Shown here: piece by piece, positions 52,655 to 61,556 of the stretch
How positions within the stretch are numbered: the first letter of the stretch is position 1
How the letters are laid out: each line of letters opens with the position of its first letter
DNA from: Legionella_C dresdenensis
GTDB lineage: Bacteria; Pseudomonadota; Gammaproteobacteria; Legionellales; Legionellaceae
Length of the DNA: 64,000 nt
Assembly (NCBI RefSeq): GCF_042649825.1
Contig: NZ_JBHSAB010000019.1
Coordinates: 29,232 to 93,231, forward strand
Direction of reading: 5' to 3'
Position numbers and translations under genes: made by a program
The notes under the pieces: model-generated
Seen by the model: the letters and a program-made list of their open reading frames with translations, nothing else
Databases searched by the model: none
What the model was told of the DNA's origin: nothing

Positions 52655-53869
52655 TCATCGTGACCAGGTTGCGCAATTTTGAATAGTTGCACCAATAATT
52701 GCAATAATTTGACCTGCCAGACGTACTTTATTGTTCATTGGCAGAACGGTTTGTCCTTCTTTGGTTAAGATAATAACTTTATTATAGTCCATATCGAATC
52801 CCATGCCGCTGCCAACCTGGTTGGCTATTACCATATCAAGTTTTTTGGCATGCAATTTTTTTTCAGCGTAATTCACCACGTTTTCGGTTTCGGCAGCAAA
52901 ACCCACGACATATTTCGCTTTTCCTGATTCAGCCACTGCGGCAATAATATCAGGATTTACTGTTAACTGGAGTTCAACTGTTTCCGTACCTTCTTTTTTG
53001 ATTTTACTGGTTGACGCTGCAACCGGCGTATAATCTGCAACCGCAGCGCAGCCGATGACGATCATATCCTGCTGCAGGCGAGACATCACTTGTTGATACA
53101 TTTCCCGGCTAGAGCTGACGCGGCAGAAAGTTATGCCTTCAGGAATCGGCAGGGCAGAAGCGCCGCTGATTAAAGTGACTTGGGCGCCAGCGACCCGGGC
53201 AGCCTCCGCTAAGGCATAACCCATTTTGCCTGAACTGTGGTTAGTAATATAGCGCACCGGATCAATGGCCTCGCGAGTGGGGCCTGCGGTGATCAATACC
53301 TGCTGCCCCTGCAAGCTGTTCTGAATATCAAACAGGCGCAACGCATTAAGGATAGCTGCCGCTTCGCTCAAACGGCCAAAGCCCTCTTCGCCACAGGCTT
53401 GGGAACCCTGTTCGGGCCCAACGATTAAAACGCCATTTTGCCTGAGCGTTTCGCTATTGGCTTGCGTTGCAGGATGTTGCCACATGCTTCGATTCATTGC
53501 CGGACAGACAATCACTGGTGTTTCACTGACCAGATATAAGGTAGATAATAAATCATCAGCCAGACCGTGGGCCATTTTTGCCATCATGTTTGCCGTAGCC
53601 GGCGCAATCACCAGATAATCAGCCCAACGGGCAAGTTCAATATGCCCCATTGCCCGCTCTGCCTGCCGATCAAACGATTCGCAACGCACATCGTTTCCGC
53701 TCAATGCCTGCAAAGTTAAGGGCGTAATAAATTCCTGAGCCGATTTCGTCATGACCACTCTGACTTCAGCGCCTAATCGAGTCAACTCACGTACCAGATA
53801 GGCAGACTTGTAAGCAGCAATACCGCCGCAGATCCCAAGAACAATTTTTTTATTAACAAAATCTTGCAT
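52655..53869 (-). CDS. coaBC: Phosphopantothenoylcysteine decarboxylase/synthetase CoaBC
   Basis: A 404-residue bifunctional enzyme of coenzyme A synthesis. The N-terminal FMN-binding CoaC domain shows GICGGIAAYKSAYLVREL, the active-site region with His in GHIELARWADYLVIAPATANMMAKMAHG, and PAMNRSMWQHPA. The CoaB synthetase part shows TAGPTREAIDPVRYITNHSSGKMGYALAEAA and VGFAAETEN. Full length and intact. It stands 7 bases before dut and diverges from radC. Confidence 0.95.
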   Translation of the reverse strand: MQDFVNKKIVLGICGGIAAYKSAYLVRELTRLGAEVRVVMTKSAQEFITPLTLQALSGNDVRCESFDRQAERAMGHIELARWADYLVIAPATANMMAKMAHGLADDLLSTLYLVSETPVIVCPAMNRSMWQHPATQANSETLRQNGVLIVGPEQGSQACGEEGFGRLSEAAAILNALRLFDIQNSLQGQQVLITAGPTREAIDPVRYITNHSSGKMGYALAEAARVAGAQVTLISGASALPIPEGITFCRVSSSREMYQQVMSRLQQDMIVIGCAAVADYTPVAASTSKIKKEGTETVELQLTVNPDIIAAVAESGKAKYVVGFAAETENVVNYAEKKLHAKKLDMVIANQVGSGMGFDMDYNKVIILTKEGQTVLPMNNKVRLAGQIIAIIGATIQNCATWSR

Positions 53870-53932
53870 GGCTAACCAATTTTGATAAGAATACCGCGAT
53901 CAAAACACAAACCTCGCCATAAAGGAATAACT

Positions 53933-54616
53933 ATGACGAATTTCCAACCAGCACAGCCGTTGCGCCTGCGCGAAAAATTATTGACGCTAGGCGTAAAGAA
54001 CCTGTCTGATACCGAACTCCTGGCTATTTTTATCAGCTCAGGCAGCGGAAAAAAATCCTGCTTACAGCTAGCTTATGAACTATTAAGGCATTTGGGCGAT
54101 CTGCGCGGCGTGTTAACTGCCGACACAGCCGCTTTTTGCCAAATTCAGGGACTTGGCGTTGTGCGCTACCTGCAATTACAGGCTGCCCGGGAAATCTGTA
54201 AACGCAGCGATTTTATTTCCCTGCAGAAAGAAACCCGCCTGACCAGCTCACGCGACACCTATACGTTTATCAAACGACAGCTGCGCGATAAAAAAAATGA
54301 AACCTTTGCCGCCCTGTTTCTGGACAGCCAATATCGGGTCATTTGCTATGAAGAACTGTTTCAGGGCACCATTAATTCAGCAAGCGTCCACACCCGCCCC
54401 ATCATCGAACGCGTACTGGCGCTTAATGCTGCGGCGATTATTATAGCACATAATCACCCCTCTGGCTTATCAGATGCCAGTGTCCAGGATATACAAGTGA
54501 CTGATCGCTTACGCAACGCGCTGGATCTGGTTGACGTGCAATTGCTTGATCATCTGGTGGTGGGCGATAACGAGGTATTTTCCATCGTAAGCCAGACCAA
54601 ATGGCCATGTCATTAA
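53933..54616 (+). CDS. radC: RadC family protein (JAMM/MPN+ domain)
   Basis: Start at ATG 53933 (MTNFQPAQPLRLREKLL), with AAGGA about 7 bases upstream. The 227-residue protein has the N-terminal helix-hairpin-helix part (LSDTELLAIFISSGSGKK, QIQGLGVVRYLQL) and the MPN/JAMM metal site with the Glu and the HNHPSGLSDASVQD motif (about residue 178). RadC was once linked to DNA repair, but its role is unresolved. The coaBC-radC divergent pair is the conserved gammaproteobacterial arrangement. Confidence 0.93.
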   Translation: MTNFQPAQPLRLREKLLTLGVKNLSDTELLAIFISSGSGKKSCLQLAYELLRHLGDLRGVLTADTAAFCQIQGLGVVRYLQLQAAREICKRSDFISLQKETRLTSSRDTYTFIKRQLRDKKNETFAALFLDSQYRVICYEELFQGTINSASVHTRPIIERVLALNAAAIIIAHNHPSGLSDASVQDIQVTDRLRNALDLVDVQLLDHLVVGDNEVFSIVSQTKWPCH

Positions 54617-54625
54617 CTGAATGGC

Positions 54626-54712
54626 GTCATTCCCGCGCAGGCGGGAATCCATCCCTCACACTGGCTTCTTATCTTGTTTGATGGATAGATCCCCGCCTGC
54701 GCGGGGATGACA
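54626..54712. repeat. Third copy of the GC-rich core, without terminal repeats
   Basis: An 87-bp copy of the inverted core found in the elements at 27353 and 44947, here without IS903-like ends. Both arms carry the same compensating change (GCGCAGGCG on the left, CGCCTGCGC on the right, where the other copies have GAAGG and CCTTC), so pairing between arms is maintained. It begins 10 bases after the radC stop and could serve as its terminator. Confidence 0.75.
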
Positions 54713-54788
54713 AATTTTCTCTTTGTACAAAAACCTCTAAAAATTGCTATTATTTAATTAATTAAAAAATAATCAGGATGGTTACATC

Positions 54789-56450
54789 ATGTCTGCTGAA
54801 ATGCTTGATGTGTTAGTTGTAGGAGCAGGGCCAGTAGGGCTTTTTTGTGCGAATGAGTTAACCCGCTACGGCCTGAAATGCCGAATTATTGATAAAAAAG
54901 AGGCGTTAAGCGATAAATCAAAAGCGCTTGGCCTTCATATTCGTACTCTCGATGTCCTGGAAGATTGTGGACTGCTTGATGAATTTCTGAAGCGCGGCCA
55001 TAAAGTTGTTCAGGCTCTGTTCAAATCTAATGGTGCGTTAATTGCCAGTGTCGATTTTAGCAAAGTCGCCTCAAAACGCCATTACCTGATTGATTTACCC
55101 CAGGATCAAACGGAAAAAATCCTCCATGACAATCTGGCCGGCAAAGGCATTAATGTCGAATGGCAAACTGAATTAACTGCTCTGGAACAAAAAGAAAAGT
55201 CAATTATTGCCACCCTTAAAAATCCGGAGCAAGACAATCTCCAGGTCGAGGCAAGCTGGATTATCGCCTGTGATGGCGCTCACAGTACCTTAAGGCATTT
55301 GGTGAATGGCGATTTTGCAGGTTCTGCTTATGATCAATTCTGGTGGCTGGCTGATTTGCACATTGATTGGGCAGAGCCTGAGGACAGTATGGTAATCAAC
55401 ATTAGCCAATATGGTCCAATGGCATGCTTTCCAATGGGCAATAAACGTTATCGTCTGGTAATGACTGCGCCCGGAAAGAGCACGGAACAGCCGCAATTTG
55501 AAGACATTGTAAAAGAATTTAATTTACGCTCGGCAGACAAGGCCGAACTCTCGAATCCGGTCTGGGTAACCGGTTTTTCAATCCACCACCGGCAAATGCA
55601 GCAATACCGCTATGACCGATTGTTTTTTGCCGGGGATGCCGCGCATATCCATAGCCCAATGGGCGGCCAGGGGTTGAATACCGGTATTCAGGATATTTAT
55701 AACCTGGTCTGGAAATTAGCCCTGGTTCAGCGTAATCAGGCCATCGATGAGCTTTTGGATACTTATCATGATGAGCGTTACCCGGTTGGGAAAAAAGTTT
55801 TACACAAAACAGATTTAATGACCAAAATGATTTTGATAAAGAATGATTTCCTTATTAAAATGCGCAATCATGCCGTTAAATTTTTAACCAACCTTGATTA
55901 TGTAAAAAAAACCCTGACCAGCGATCTGGCCGAGTTGAATATTTCGTACAGCAAGAGTGCTATTGTTGGTCATTACGGCGGTAAAACCCTGTTTAAACCC
56001 GGTGAATACTTGCCAGATTTTACCCTTTACTCGCTGGATTCCGAGCATCAGGTTGCCAGCTCAGCTTACAAAATTACTAATAACATGCAGCATAACCTGT
56101 TTCTATTCATAGGCAGAGAATCATTTGATCGGGTTATTATTCTTGATATTGTAAATTCGGTCGCAAAAAATTATCAGGGCATGATTACCGTTCATTTGGT
56201 CATGCCTGATAAAGTATTAAGTCCGGAATCGAATGTGAAGCGCTGGATGGATAGTAATTGGGATACTCATAAAGCCTTTGCGATTGAACACCCGACATTG
56301 ATGATAGTTCGCCCCGATAAATACATTGCTTATATTCAAACGCCTTTGGATAAAACAGACCTGGATAAATATCTCGATCTGTTTTTCAAATTACCGCCGC
56401 CAAAACCCAAGGTGAAAAAAATCCTTGATCCGGATTTAAAGAATAAGTAA
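54789..56450 (+). CDS. FAD-dependent aromatic monooxygenase (PheA/TfdB family)
   Basis: A 553-residue flavoprotein hydroxylase. FAD-binding motifs: VLVVGAGPVGLFCANELTRYGLKCRIIDKK (GxGxxG, residues 8-37), the DG motif IIACDGAHSTLRH (about 158) and RLFFAGDAAHIHSPMGGQGLNTGIQD (about 280). The C-terminal thioredoxin-like domain, usual in this family, is present (VASSAYKITNNMQHNLFLFIG ... LMIVRPDKYIAYIQ). Such enzymes hydroxylate phenols, antibiotics and related rings with NAD(P)H and oxygen. No ring-cleavage genes lie nearby, so the substrate is unknown. Confidence 0.85.
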   Translation: MSAEMLDVLVVGAGPVGLFCANELTRYGLKCRIIDKKEALSDKSKALGLHIRTLDVLEDCGLLDEFLKRGHKVVQALFKSNGALIASVDFSKVASKRHYLIDLPQDQTEKILHDNLAGKGINVEWQTELTALEQKEKSIIATLKNPEQDNLQVEASWIIACDGAHSTLRHLVNGDFAGSAYDQFWWLADLHIDWAEPEDSMVINISQYGPMACFPMGNKRYRLVMTAPGKSTEQPQFEDIVKEFNLRSADKAELSNPVWVTGFSIHHRQMQQYRYDRLFFAGDAAHIHSPMGGQGLNTGIQDIYNLVWKLALVQRNQAIDELLDTYHDERYPVGKKVLHKTDLMTKMILIKNDFLIKMRNHAVKFLTNLDYVKKTLTSDLAELNISYSKSAIVGHYGGKTLFKPGEYLPDFTLYSLDSEHQVASSAYKITNNMQHNLFLFIGRESFDRVIILDIVNSVAKNYQGMITVHLVMPDKVLSPESNVKRWMDSNWDTHKAFAIEHPTLMIVRPDKYIAYIQTPLDKTDLDKYLDLFFKLPPPKPKVKKILDPDLKNK

Positions 56451-56488
56451 ATTCAAAAAATTCGATTGATCAATTAGGGAAGTGCATT

Positions 56489-56920
56489 ATGCGTTTGTAC
56501 CCGTTTTTACTTGCTTTTGCTGCGTTTTCAGCCCAGGCCGATACTATTAATAACTACATGAATATTGCAAATAATATTCCCAAAATGGAAATGAAGGCCG
56601 ATGCGCAATCACAAGCCTGGGCGCGTTCCGCACGCAATGTACTCGGCGTCACCGATGAAACTATCGCTGAAACGTTATTACAAGCCAATGAAACCGCCAA
56701 GGCCCAAGGCCATCCGTTGTTTTGCCTGCCTGGCGGCATGCAGTTAAATGGCGTAACCTTAAATAACATCATTCAGGAAACCTATAATCAGATTTCAAGC
56801 CAGCAAAGCGATAAAAATAAAATGACGGTTTCACAGATTGCATGGCTTGGCGTTACTAAAAAATATCCATGCCATAAAATGCCTTCGGGTTTAAATCATT
56901 TGAAAATAAGGAAACAGTAA
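56489..56920 (+). CDS. Periplasmic Rap1a/Tai-like protein
   Basis: A 143-residue protein with a signal peptide (MRLYPFLLAFAAFSAQA) and a small helical domain: an internal FCLPGGMQLNGVTLNNIIQETYNQI and late MTVSQIAWLGVTKKYPC. A pair of cysteines (FCLP ... YPC) spaced this way fits the Rap1a/Tai fold, known from immunity proteins against type VI amidase effectors, and from many stand-alone periplasmic proteins. No T6SS gene is near, so an immunity role is only one option. It follows the monooxygenase by 38 bases. Confidence 0.65.
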   Translation: MRLYPFLLAFAAFSAQADTINNYMNIANNIPKMEMKADAQSQAWARSARNVLGVTDETIAETLLQANETAKAQGHPLFCLPGGMQLNGVTLNNIIQETYNQISSQQSDKNKMTVSQIAWLGVTKKYPCHKMPSGLNHLKIRKQ

Positions 56921-56961
56921 AACCCGGGTTACGGTCATTTCGACCTTCACCCTGGCGATAT

Positions 56962-58182
56962 TTACATAACAGAGCATTGTTGAGTCGGAGTATTATCCTT
57001 ATCCTGCTCTTCCTCAACCTGCATTGGCTTGACCTCTAGCAATCTTTTTACAACCGTATCTTTAAACATTAACGGCAGATGCGATGAAGGCCCACGTTTG
57101 AATATTTGTCTGCCGCTCTGATCCCGTACTTGCCAAAACTCCTTTTTGCCCTCATTCCTGGCCTTAATATTAGAAAGTACCAGATTCAACATGTTGTGTA
57201 TCTGGATATCACTTCGTTTTGTCCTGTCTACTAAAATGGCATGCTGAAAGATATGGAATAACAGCTCAAACGGTAATCTGCCGAAATTTGCGTTTTGTTG
57301 TTGATTACCGCTACATAGAACCACTGCTATCATAACAGCAGCTACTTCTTTTAAATCTGTAACCGCATTTCTATTTTGTTTTAGCGTGTTATGTACATTA
57401 TCAATTAACTTTTTTGATATTGCCTTTTCGCTATAAGAATCATCAAAATGAACTAATGCACGGGTTGTTTTTATTGCCCGATATCCCAAATCTGTAAACT
57501 GATTTCCTTGAGCAGAAAGATGTTGCACACTACCACGGCGACAAATTGCAGCCAGAGTTTCATCCCCTACGCCGCAAAAATCAATTTTAAGTTTTTCCAG
57601 GGGCAATGTGCCAAATAAAAACTGCGCGTTATCCTTCAACGCAATATGAGTAACATCAAGCGACTTTAATCTGGGCATGAGTTTCAGTAAGAGCAAACCA
57701 TTAATATCTATATTTAAATTTAAAGAAATATCCAATTCTTCCAAATGCTTAATTCTGGCAATTGAAAACATATTTTGGTTATTTAAAGAACAATTACACA
57801 ATCTTAACTTCTTCAGATTAACCGCGGTTGCCAATAGCTCAAGAAAAGACCTTTCAACTGGTATAAATGTAATCTGTAATTCTTTCAGTTGTTGAAAATC
57901 AAGTAGCTCGCCAAGCGTTTTGAGGTTAAAAGTTTTTGTCGACTTTGAAGATAGAGATAACGTCTTAAGGGATTTAATTTTGCTAATAGATGCCAATGCG
58001 GTGGCGCTGATATTATTCCCTGTTATATGCAACTCTTCCACATTCTGGTGATCTGCCTCTGCAAGAATAGACTCATCCTGTTCATCAAGATTGATTACTC
58101 TGAATTTTGGATCATTGGTTATTGCTTTTCTGTTTTTTTCATTCCATGCAGAGATAAAGAGGTATTGCAGCGACGCGGTCAT
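56962..58182 (-). CDS. LRR protein with F-box-like motif and CaaX box, candidate effector
   Basis: A 406-residue protein, ATG after AGGA. Residues about 45-250 are leucine-rich repeats (VEELHITGNNISATALASI, LKTLSLSS, LKELQITF, LKKLRLCNCSLNNQNMFSIA, LEELDISLN, LKSLDVTHIAL, VQHLSAQGNQFTDLG). GRLPFELLFHIFQHAIL near residue 297-313 matches the F-box core LPxELLxxIFxxL, used in host SCF ubiquitin ligases. The last four residues are CSVM, a good CaaX prenylation box (X = Met favours farnesylation), preceded by an acidic and polar stretch. Bacteria do not prenylate proteins, so this points to modification in a host cell, as for Legionella AnkB, which combines an F-box with a CaaX box. Delivery by Dot/Icm is inference. 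Confidence 0.75.
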   Translation of the reverse strand: MTASLQYLFISAWNEKNRKAITNDPKFRVINLDEQDESILAEADHQNVEELHITGNNISATALASISKIKSLKTLSLSSKSTKTFNLKTLGELLDFQQLKELQITFIPVERSFLELLATAVNLKKLRLCNCSLNNQNMFSIARIKHLEELDISLNLNIDINGLLLLKLMPRLKSLDVTHIALKDNAQFLFGTLPLEKLKIDFCGVGDETLAAICRRGSVQHLSAQGNQFTDLGYRAIKTTRALVHFDDSYSEKAISKKLIDNVHNTLKQNRNAVTDLKEVAAVMIAVVLCSGNQQQNANFGRLPFELLFHIFQHAILVDRTKRSDIQIHNMLNLVLSNIKARNEGKKEFWQVRDQSGRQIFKRGPSSHLPLMFKDTVVKRLLEVKPMQVEEEQDKDNTPTQQCSVM

Positions 58183-58322
58183 TGTTTTTTCCTATCGAAT
58201 TATCCGGCTTTGACAAAAATCATAATAACTGATTAATATTTTAACAAAAATACAGGAGGAATACAATGACTTGATTTGACCATCTACTGGATACCGCGGA
58301 CAAGCCGCGGCATAATAACACC

Positions 58323-58661
58323 TTATTTACTGAACTCTTCAAACGCTTCCAGCGCTTCTGCGGCATACATTAAAGAAGGTCCGCCGCCCATATAGACTGC
58401 CATGCCCAATGTTTCTATAAATTCGGCGTGAGTCGCACCATATTTAACCAATGCCTGAGCGTGAAAACCTATGCAACCGGGGCAATGATTGGCAACAGCC
58501 AGAGCCATAGCGATTAATTCTTTAGTTTTCTTATCCAATGCGCCATCTTTAGTGGCTGCCTGAGATAATGCGGAAAATCCAGCCATTACTTCTGGCATGT
58601 CTTTTCGCAATTTAGCCAATTGAGTACTGATTCCTTTGGTAATATCATTGTATTTCGACAT
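58323..58661 (-). CDS. Carboxymuconolactone decarboxylase-family (AhpD-like) protein
   Basis: Start at ATG 58661 (MSKYNDITKGIS), with AAGGAG about 7 bases upstream. The 112-residue protein has the AhpD core LDKKTKELIAMALAVANHCPGCIGFHAQALVKYGATHAEFIETLGMAVYMGG, including the CxxC redox pair followed by H. Small members act as thiol peroxidase-like or alkylhydroperoxidase proteins. It is followed downstream by other small enzymes but lies alone on this strand. Confidence 0.85.
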   Translation of the reverse strand: MSKYNDITKGISTQLAKLRKDMPEVMAGFSALSQAATKDGALDKKTKELIAMALAVANHCPGCIGFHAQALVKYGATHAEFIETLGMAVYMGGGPSLMYAAEALEAFEEFSK

Positions 58662-58743
58662 AATTGTCTCCTTAAATTGATAACGTTCCAAGATTACATA
58701 AAATGCGGCAAATCTCAATTAACGGGAAATTTGCCAGATTTGT

Positions 58744-58792
58744 TGTTGGATCAAACGACCCAACCTACATCAAAACCGGTCGTTTGACCCAA
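58744..58792. repeat. Nested GTTGGGTC-type hairpin
   Basis: GTTGGATCAAACGACC (58744 onward) pairs with GGTCGTTTGACCCAAC (58777-58792), and inside the left arm lies CCAACCTACATC of the other family copies. It is the same repeat as at 41519-41615, in a gap between two genes on the minus strand. Confidence 0.6.
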
Positions 58793-58801
58793 CAAACCGA
58801 T

Positions 58802-59521
58802 CTATACTCCTGCAAAAATCTCTTCCAGAAAATTCCGCATAGCCTGCATCGAACGATGCTCTGCCGTTGCATTATAGATCGTTCCCAATTGACTATCGTG
58901 CGCCTGAGGATTGGTAAACGCATGCTGCGTATGGCCATACTGGTGAACCTGCCAATCGACATTCGCCTCCGTCATTTCCTGGCAGAATTGATTAACTTGC
59001 TCCGGCTTGACCATAGGATCATCATACCCATGCAACACCAGCACTTTGGACTTAATCGTCCTTGAAGGCAGATTATCAGGTTTGGCCAGCAAACCATGGA
59101 AACTGACCACACCTTTGACATCAGCGCCGCTGCGTGCCAAATCAAGCACACATAAACCGCCAAAACAGAAACCGATAGCCGCAATCCGGTTTTTATCCAC
59201 TTCCGGCATAGCGGTAACGGCGTCAAAAGCGGCAAGAATACGTGCCCGTAATAACGCCCGATCAGAACCCAATGGATTCATTAACGCCATTTTCTCTTCG
59301 GTGGTATTACCAGTACGGCCATTGCCGTACATATCAATTGCAAACCCGACATATCCCAGTCTGGCAAGCATTTCAGCTTTCTGACAGGCAAAATCGTTGC
59401 GTCCGCTCCAATCATGTGCAACCAGAACAGCCGGCTTTGGTTTGCCATGGCCAGGCTCATAGGCCAAAAACCCGTGCAGCTCCTGATTGTCATGGCGATA
59501 AGTATAATTTGCAGTATGCAT
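58802..59521 (-). CDS. Dienelactone hydrolase-family protein
   Basis: The 239-residue enzyme has the DLH fold: VLVAHDWSGRNDFACQKAEMLARLGYVGFAIDMYG, the nucleophile elbow IGFCFGGLCVL with Cys (near residue 125), the acid in LHGYDDPMV and His in YGHTQHAFTNP. AAGGAT lies before the ATG. DLH proteins hydrolyse dienelactones in chlorocatechol breakdown, but most members outside those pathways have unknown substrates. No catechol genes are nearby. Confidence 0.85.
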   Translation of the reverse strand: MHTANYTYRHDNQELHGFLAYEPGHGKPKPAVLVAHDWSGRNDFACQKAEMLARLGYVGFAIDMYGNGRTGNTTEEKMALMNPLGSDRALLRARILAAFDAVTAMPEVDKNRIAAIGFCFGGLCVLDLARSGADVKGVVSFHGLLAKPDNLPSRTIKSKVLVLHGYDDPMVKPEQVNQFCQEMTEANVDWQVHQYGHTQHAFTNPQAHDSQLGTIYNATAEHRSMQAMRNFLEEIFAGV

Positions 59522-59676
59522 AGGACATCCTTTCTGATTTTTAGATTTTTGAGTCTAGTACTCTCACCTGACAAAATCAATGTGGGCTTAATTGGATGTT
59601 ATATAATCAAAAAAGTTTACATAAGTTTAAAGGATGATCTATCCTTAAATAAAAAGAACAAAGTCCAGGAGACGTT

Positions 59677-60540
59677 ATGATTACGAATACCTTGACTGAA
59701 GTCAAAAATTTTGTTCATGCCCAATTGTGCTATCAATTATTTATTACGCCGTTACCGATACCTTTAGAGCATGAATACCGGGATTTTGCCCAGCGGGCCT
59801 GTGAATATATGATTGAGAAGCGGACGGAGAAACTTGAGTTTAACGATCCGCGCCATTATGTTATTCACCATTTTGCCCAGGATAACCCGGAGGCTAAAAA
59901 AGTCCTGATAACTCATGGCTGGATGTCCAGGGCTGCCTATATGGTGCGCTTTATCCGCTCGTTGCATCAGCAGGGGTATGATGTGTATGCCCTCGATTTT
60001 CCTGCTCATGGCGAATCCAGAGGGCTGCAGCTCACCTGGATTGATGCCGTGTTGATTTTAAGGGATATCCTCAATAATCTCGGCCCTTTTCATGGCGTTA
60101 TCGGGCATTCTTTTGGCGGCTCGATGTTATTTAATCTGTTAAACCTGTCTTTTCAGCTTCCGGAATGGCAGCTTGACCATATGCCTGGCGGTGCGGTACT
60201 GATTGCGTCGCCAACCAACATGCGCACCCCGGTTAGCAGTTTTGCCCGCTGGTTTAAACTAAGCGGCCGCAGCTACTCGCTGTTACGCAATGCAATCCGG
60301 CAGCGCTCCAATACCAATATCACCCATTTGAATTTCCGCCATTTTGTAAACCACGGCCAAGTACCCGTACTTTGCGTTCATGGTACAAATGATGTTTCCA
60401 TTCATCCTAACGAATCAATCACATTTTGCCGTCGATATCAGCATGCCTCGCTGGCGTTAATTCCTGATGCCGATCATGTCGATGTGTTAATTGATAAGCG
60501 GGTAGAAAGTACGGTCAGTAATTTTCTGCTGAATTTATAG
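59677..60540 (+). CDS. Alpha/beta hydrolase
   Basis: A 287-residue hydrolase with AGGAGA 5 bases before the ATG. KKVLITHGWMSRAAYMVRFIRSLHQQGYDVYALDFPAHGESRG gives the oxyanion strand and HGES motif; GVIGHSFGGSMLFNLL is the nucleophile elbow (Ser near residue 148); VLCVHGTNDVSIHP and DADHVDVL carry the acid and His. The long first 60 residues are unassigned. Likely an esterase or lipase-like enzyme; substrate unknown. Confidence 0.8.
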   Translation: MITNTLTEVKNFVHAQLCYQLFITPLPIPLEHEYRDFAQRACEYMIEKRTEKLEFNDPRHYVIHHFAQDNPEAKKVLITHGWMSRAAYMVRFIRSLHQQGYDVYALDFPAHGESRGLQLTWIDAVLILRDILNNLGPFHGVIGHSFGGSMLFNLLNLSFQLPEWQLDHMPGGAVLIASPTNMRTPVSSFARWFKLSGRSYSLLRNAIRQRSNTNITHLNFRHFVNHGQVPVLCVHGTNDVSIHPNESITFCRRYQHASLALIPDADHVDVLIDKRVESTVSNFLLNL

Positions 60541-60579
60541 GCTTAATCAAACCAGAGCAGATCATTGCGGTAAAAAAAA

Positions 60580-60606
60580 CCTTGATTACGCTTCGCTGCA
60601 TCAAGG
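60580..60606. repeat. CCTTGAT-type hairpin
   Basis: CCTTGAT (60580-60586) and ATCAAGG (60600-60606) with ACGCTTCGCTGC between, followed by CTAC. Same family as the hairpin at 25889, and as the fragments near 33519, 62262 and 63622. Confidence 0.5.
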
Positions 60607-60729
60607 CTACTCTCTATTTATTCAACAATGCCTTCCCGGTACGAGAGAGGGTGTTTTGCAAACATTGCAATACCCATGCAGTTTCAGTAAGCTTGTTACT
60701 AATTTCTTTTATTTCGGTTTCATGCAATT

Positions 60730-61257
60730 ATGGCTCTCCGGGGATTTAATTCGATTTATCCAACGCTTGGCGAACGGGTTTATGTTGATCCGCAGGCAAG
60801 TGTTATTGGCGAAGTATCTCTGGCTGATGATGTCTCGGTCTGGCCCATGGCGGTTATCCGTGGCGATGTTAATACCATTTCTATCGATCAAGGCACCAAT
60901 ATTCAGGATGCAGCAGTATTGCATGTTACGCATGACGGTCCCTTCACACCGGGCGGCATACCGCTAATTATCGGCAAAGGCGTCACGATCGGGCATCAGG
61001 CGGTATTACACGCTTGCCAGATTGATGATTATTGCCTGATTGGTATGGGGGCTCTTATTCTGGATGGCGTTCATGTCGAACACCATGTTATGGTTGCTGC
61101 CGGCAGTGTTGTTACCCCTGGAAAACGGTTGCAAAGCGGTTATCTCTACCTTGGCAACCCTGCCCGCCAAATCAGGGCGTTAACGGCAAGGGAAATTGAA
61201 AATCTTGAGTATTCAGCCCAGCATTATATTCGGCTGAAAGACAAATATCTTCTATGA
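60730..61257 (+). CDS. Gamma-carbonic anhydrase-like protein (YrdA/PaaY type)
   Basis: A 175-residue left-handed beta-helix protein. The metal-binding histidines of the gamma-class are visible: VLHVTHDGP, TIGHQAVLHACQI. Hexapeptide repeats are regular (VIRGDVNTISIDQGTNIQDAAVLH, CLIGMGALILDGV, HVMVAAGSVVTPGKRL). YrdA-like proteins bind zinc but activity is often weak. No upstream ribosome-binding site is strong. Its last six bases overlap the convergent small membrane-protein gene. Confidence 0.85.
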   Translation: MALRGFNSIYPTLGERVYVDPQASVIGEVSLADDVSVWPMAVIRGDVNTISIDQGTNIQDAAVLHVTHDGPFTPGGIPLIIGKGVTIGHQAVLHACQIDDYCLIGMGALILDGVHVEHHVMVAAGSVVTPGKRLQSGYLYLGNPARQIRALTAREIENLEYSAQHYIRLKDKYLL

Positions 61258-61428
61258 TTTGCCGGCTCTGCCCCACAATATCTCATGAAAATGATAAGCA
61301 ACCGTATTACAGAACGGTTCAATTAAAGCAATTGCGCCGCCTATCATTACACTACCGGTCATCAGCCAGGCAATGGTAAACGCTACGCTGAAATGAACAC
61401 AGGCAAAACTCAGGGTTTTAATAATCAT
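61252..61428 (-). CDS. Small DUF2061-like membrane protein (58 residues)
   Basis: A short gene with AGGAG 8 bases before its ATG at 61428. The product MIIKTLSFACVHFSVAFTI continues AWLMTGSVMIGGAIALIEPFCNTVAYHFHEILWGRAGKS, two membrane helices with the pattern of DUF2061 (K-T-x-S-F..H..VAF...W..TG, then IEP..NT..Y..HE..W). These are small inner-membrane proteins of unknown function. Its 3' end overlaps the yrdA-like gene. Too short for routine gene finding but well supported. Confidence 0.75.
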   Translation of the reverse strand: MIIKTLSFACVHFSVAFTIAWLMTGSVMIGGAIALIEPFCNTVAYHFHEILWGRAGKS

Positions 61429-61556
61429 ACTGCGCTCTCCTGAACTGGCTTATGTTCAGTATAGCACAAATGAGAATGATTATCATTTTTATTTGGGAGG
61501 CAGATAGCAGAACCGGAGCCCGGGGGTTTATCACGTTTCCTCAGGCTACAATTTGC

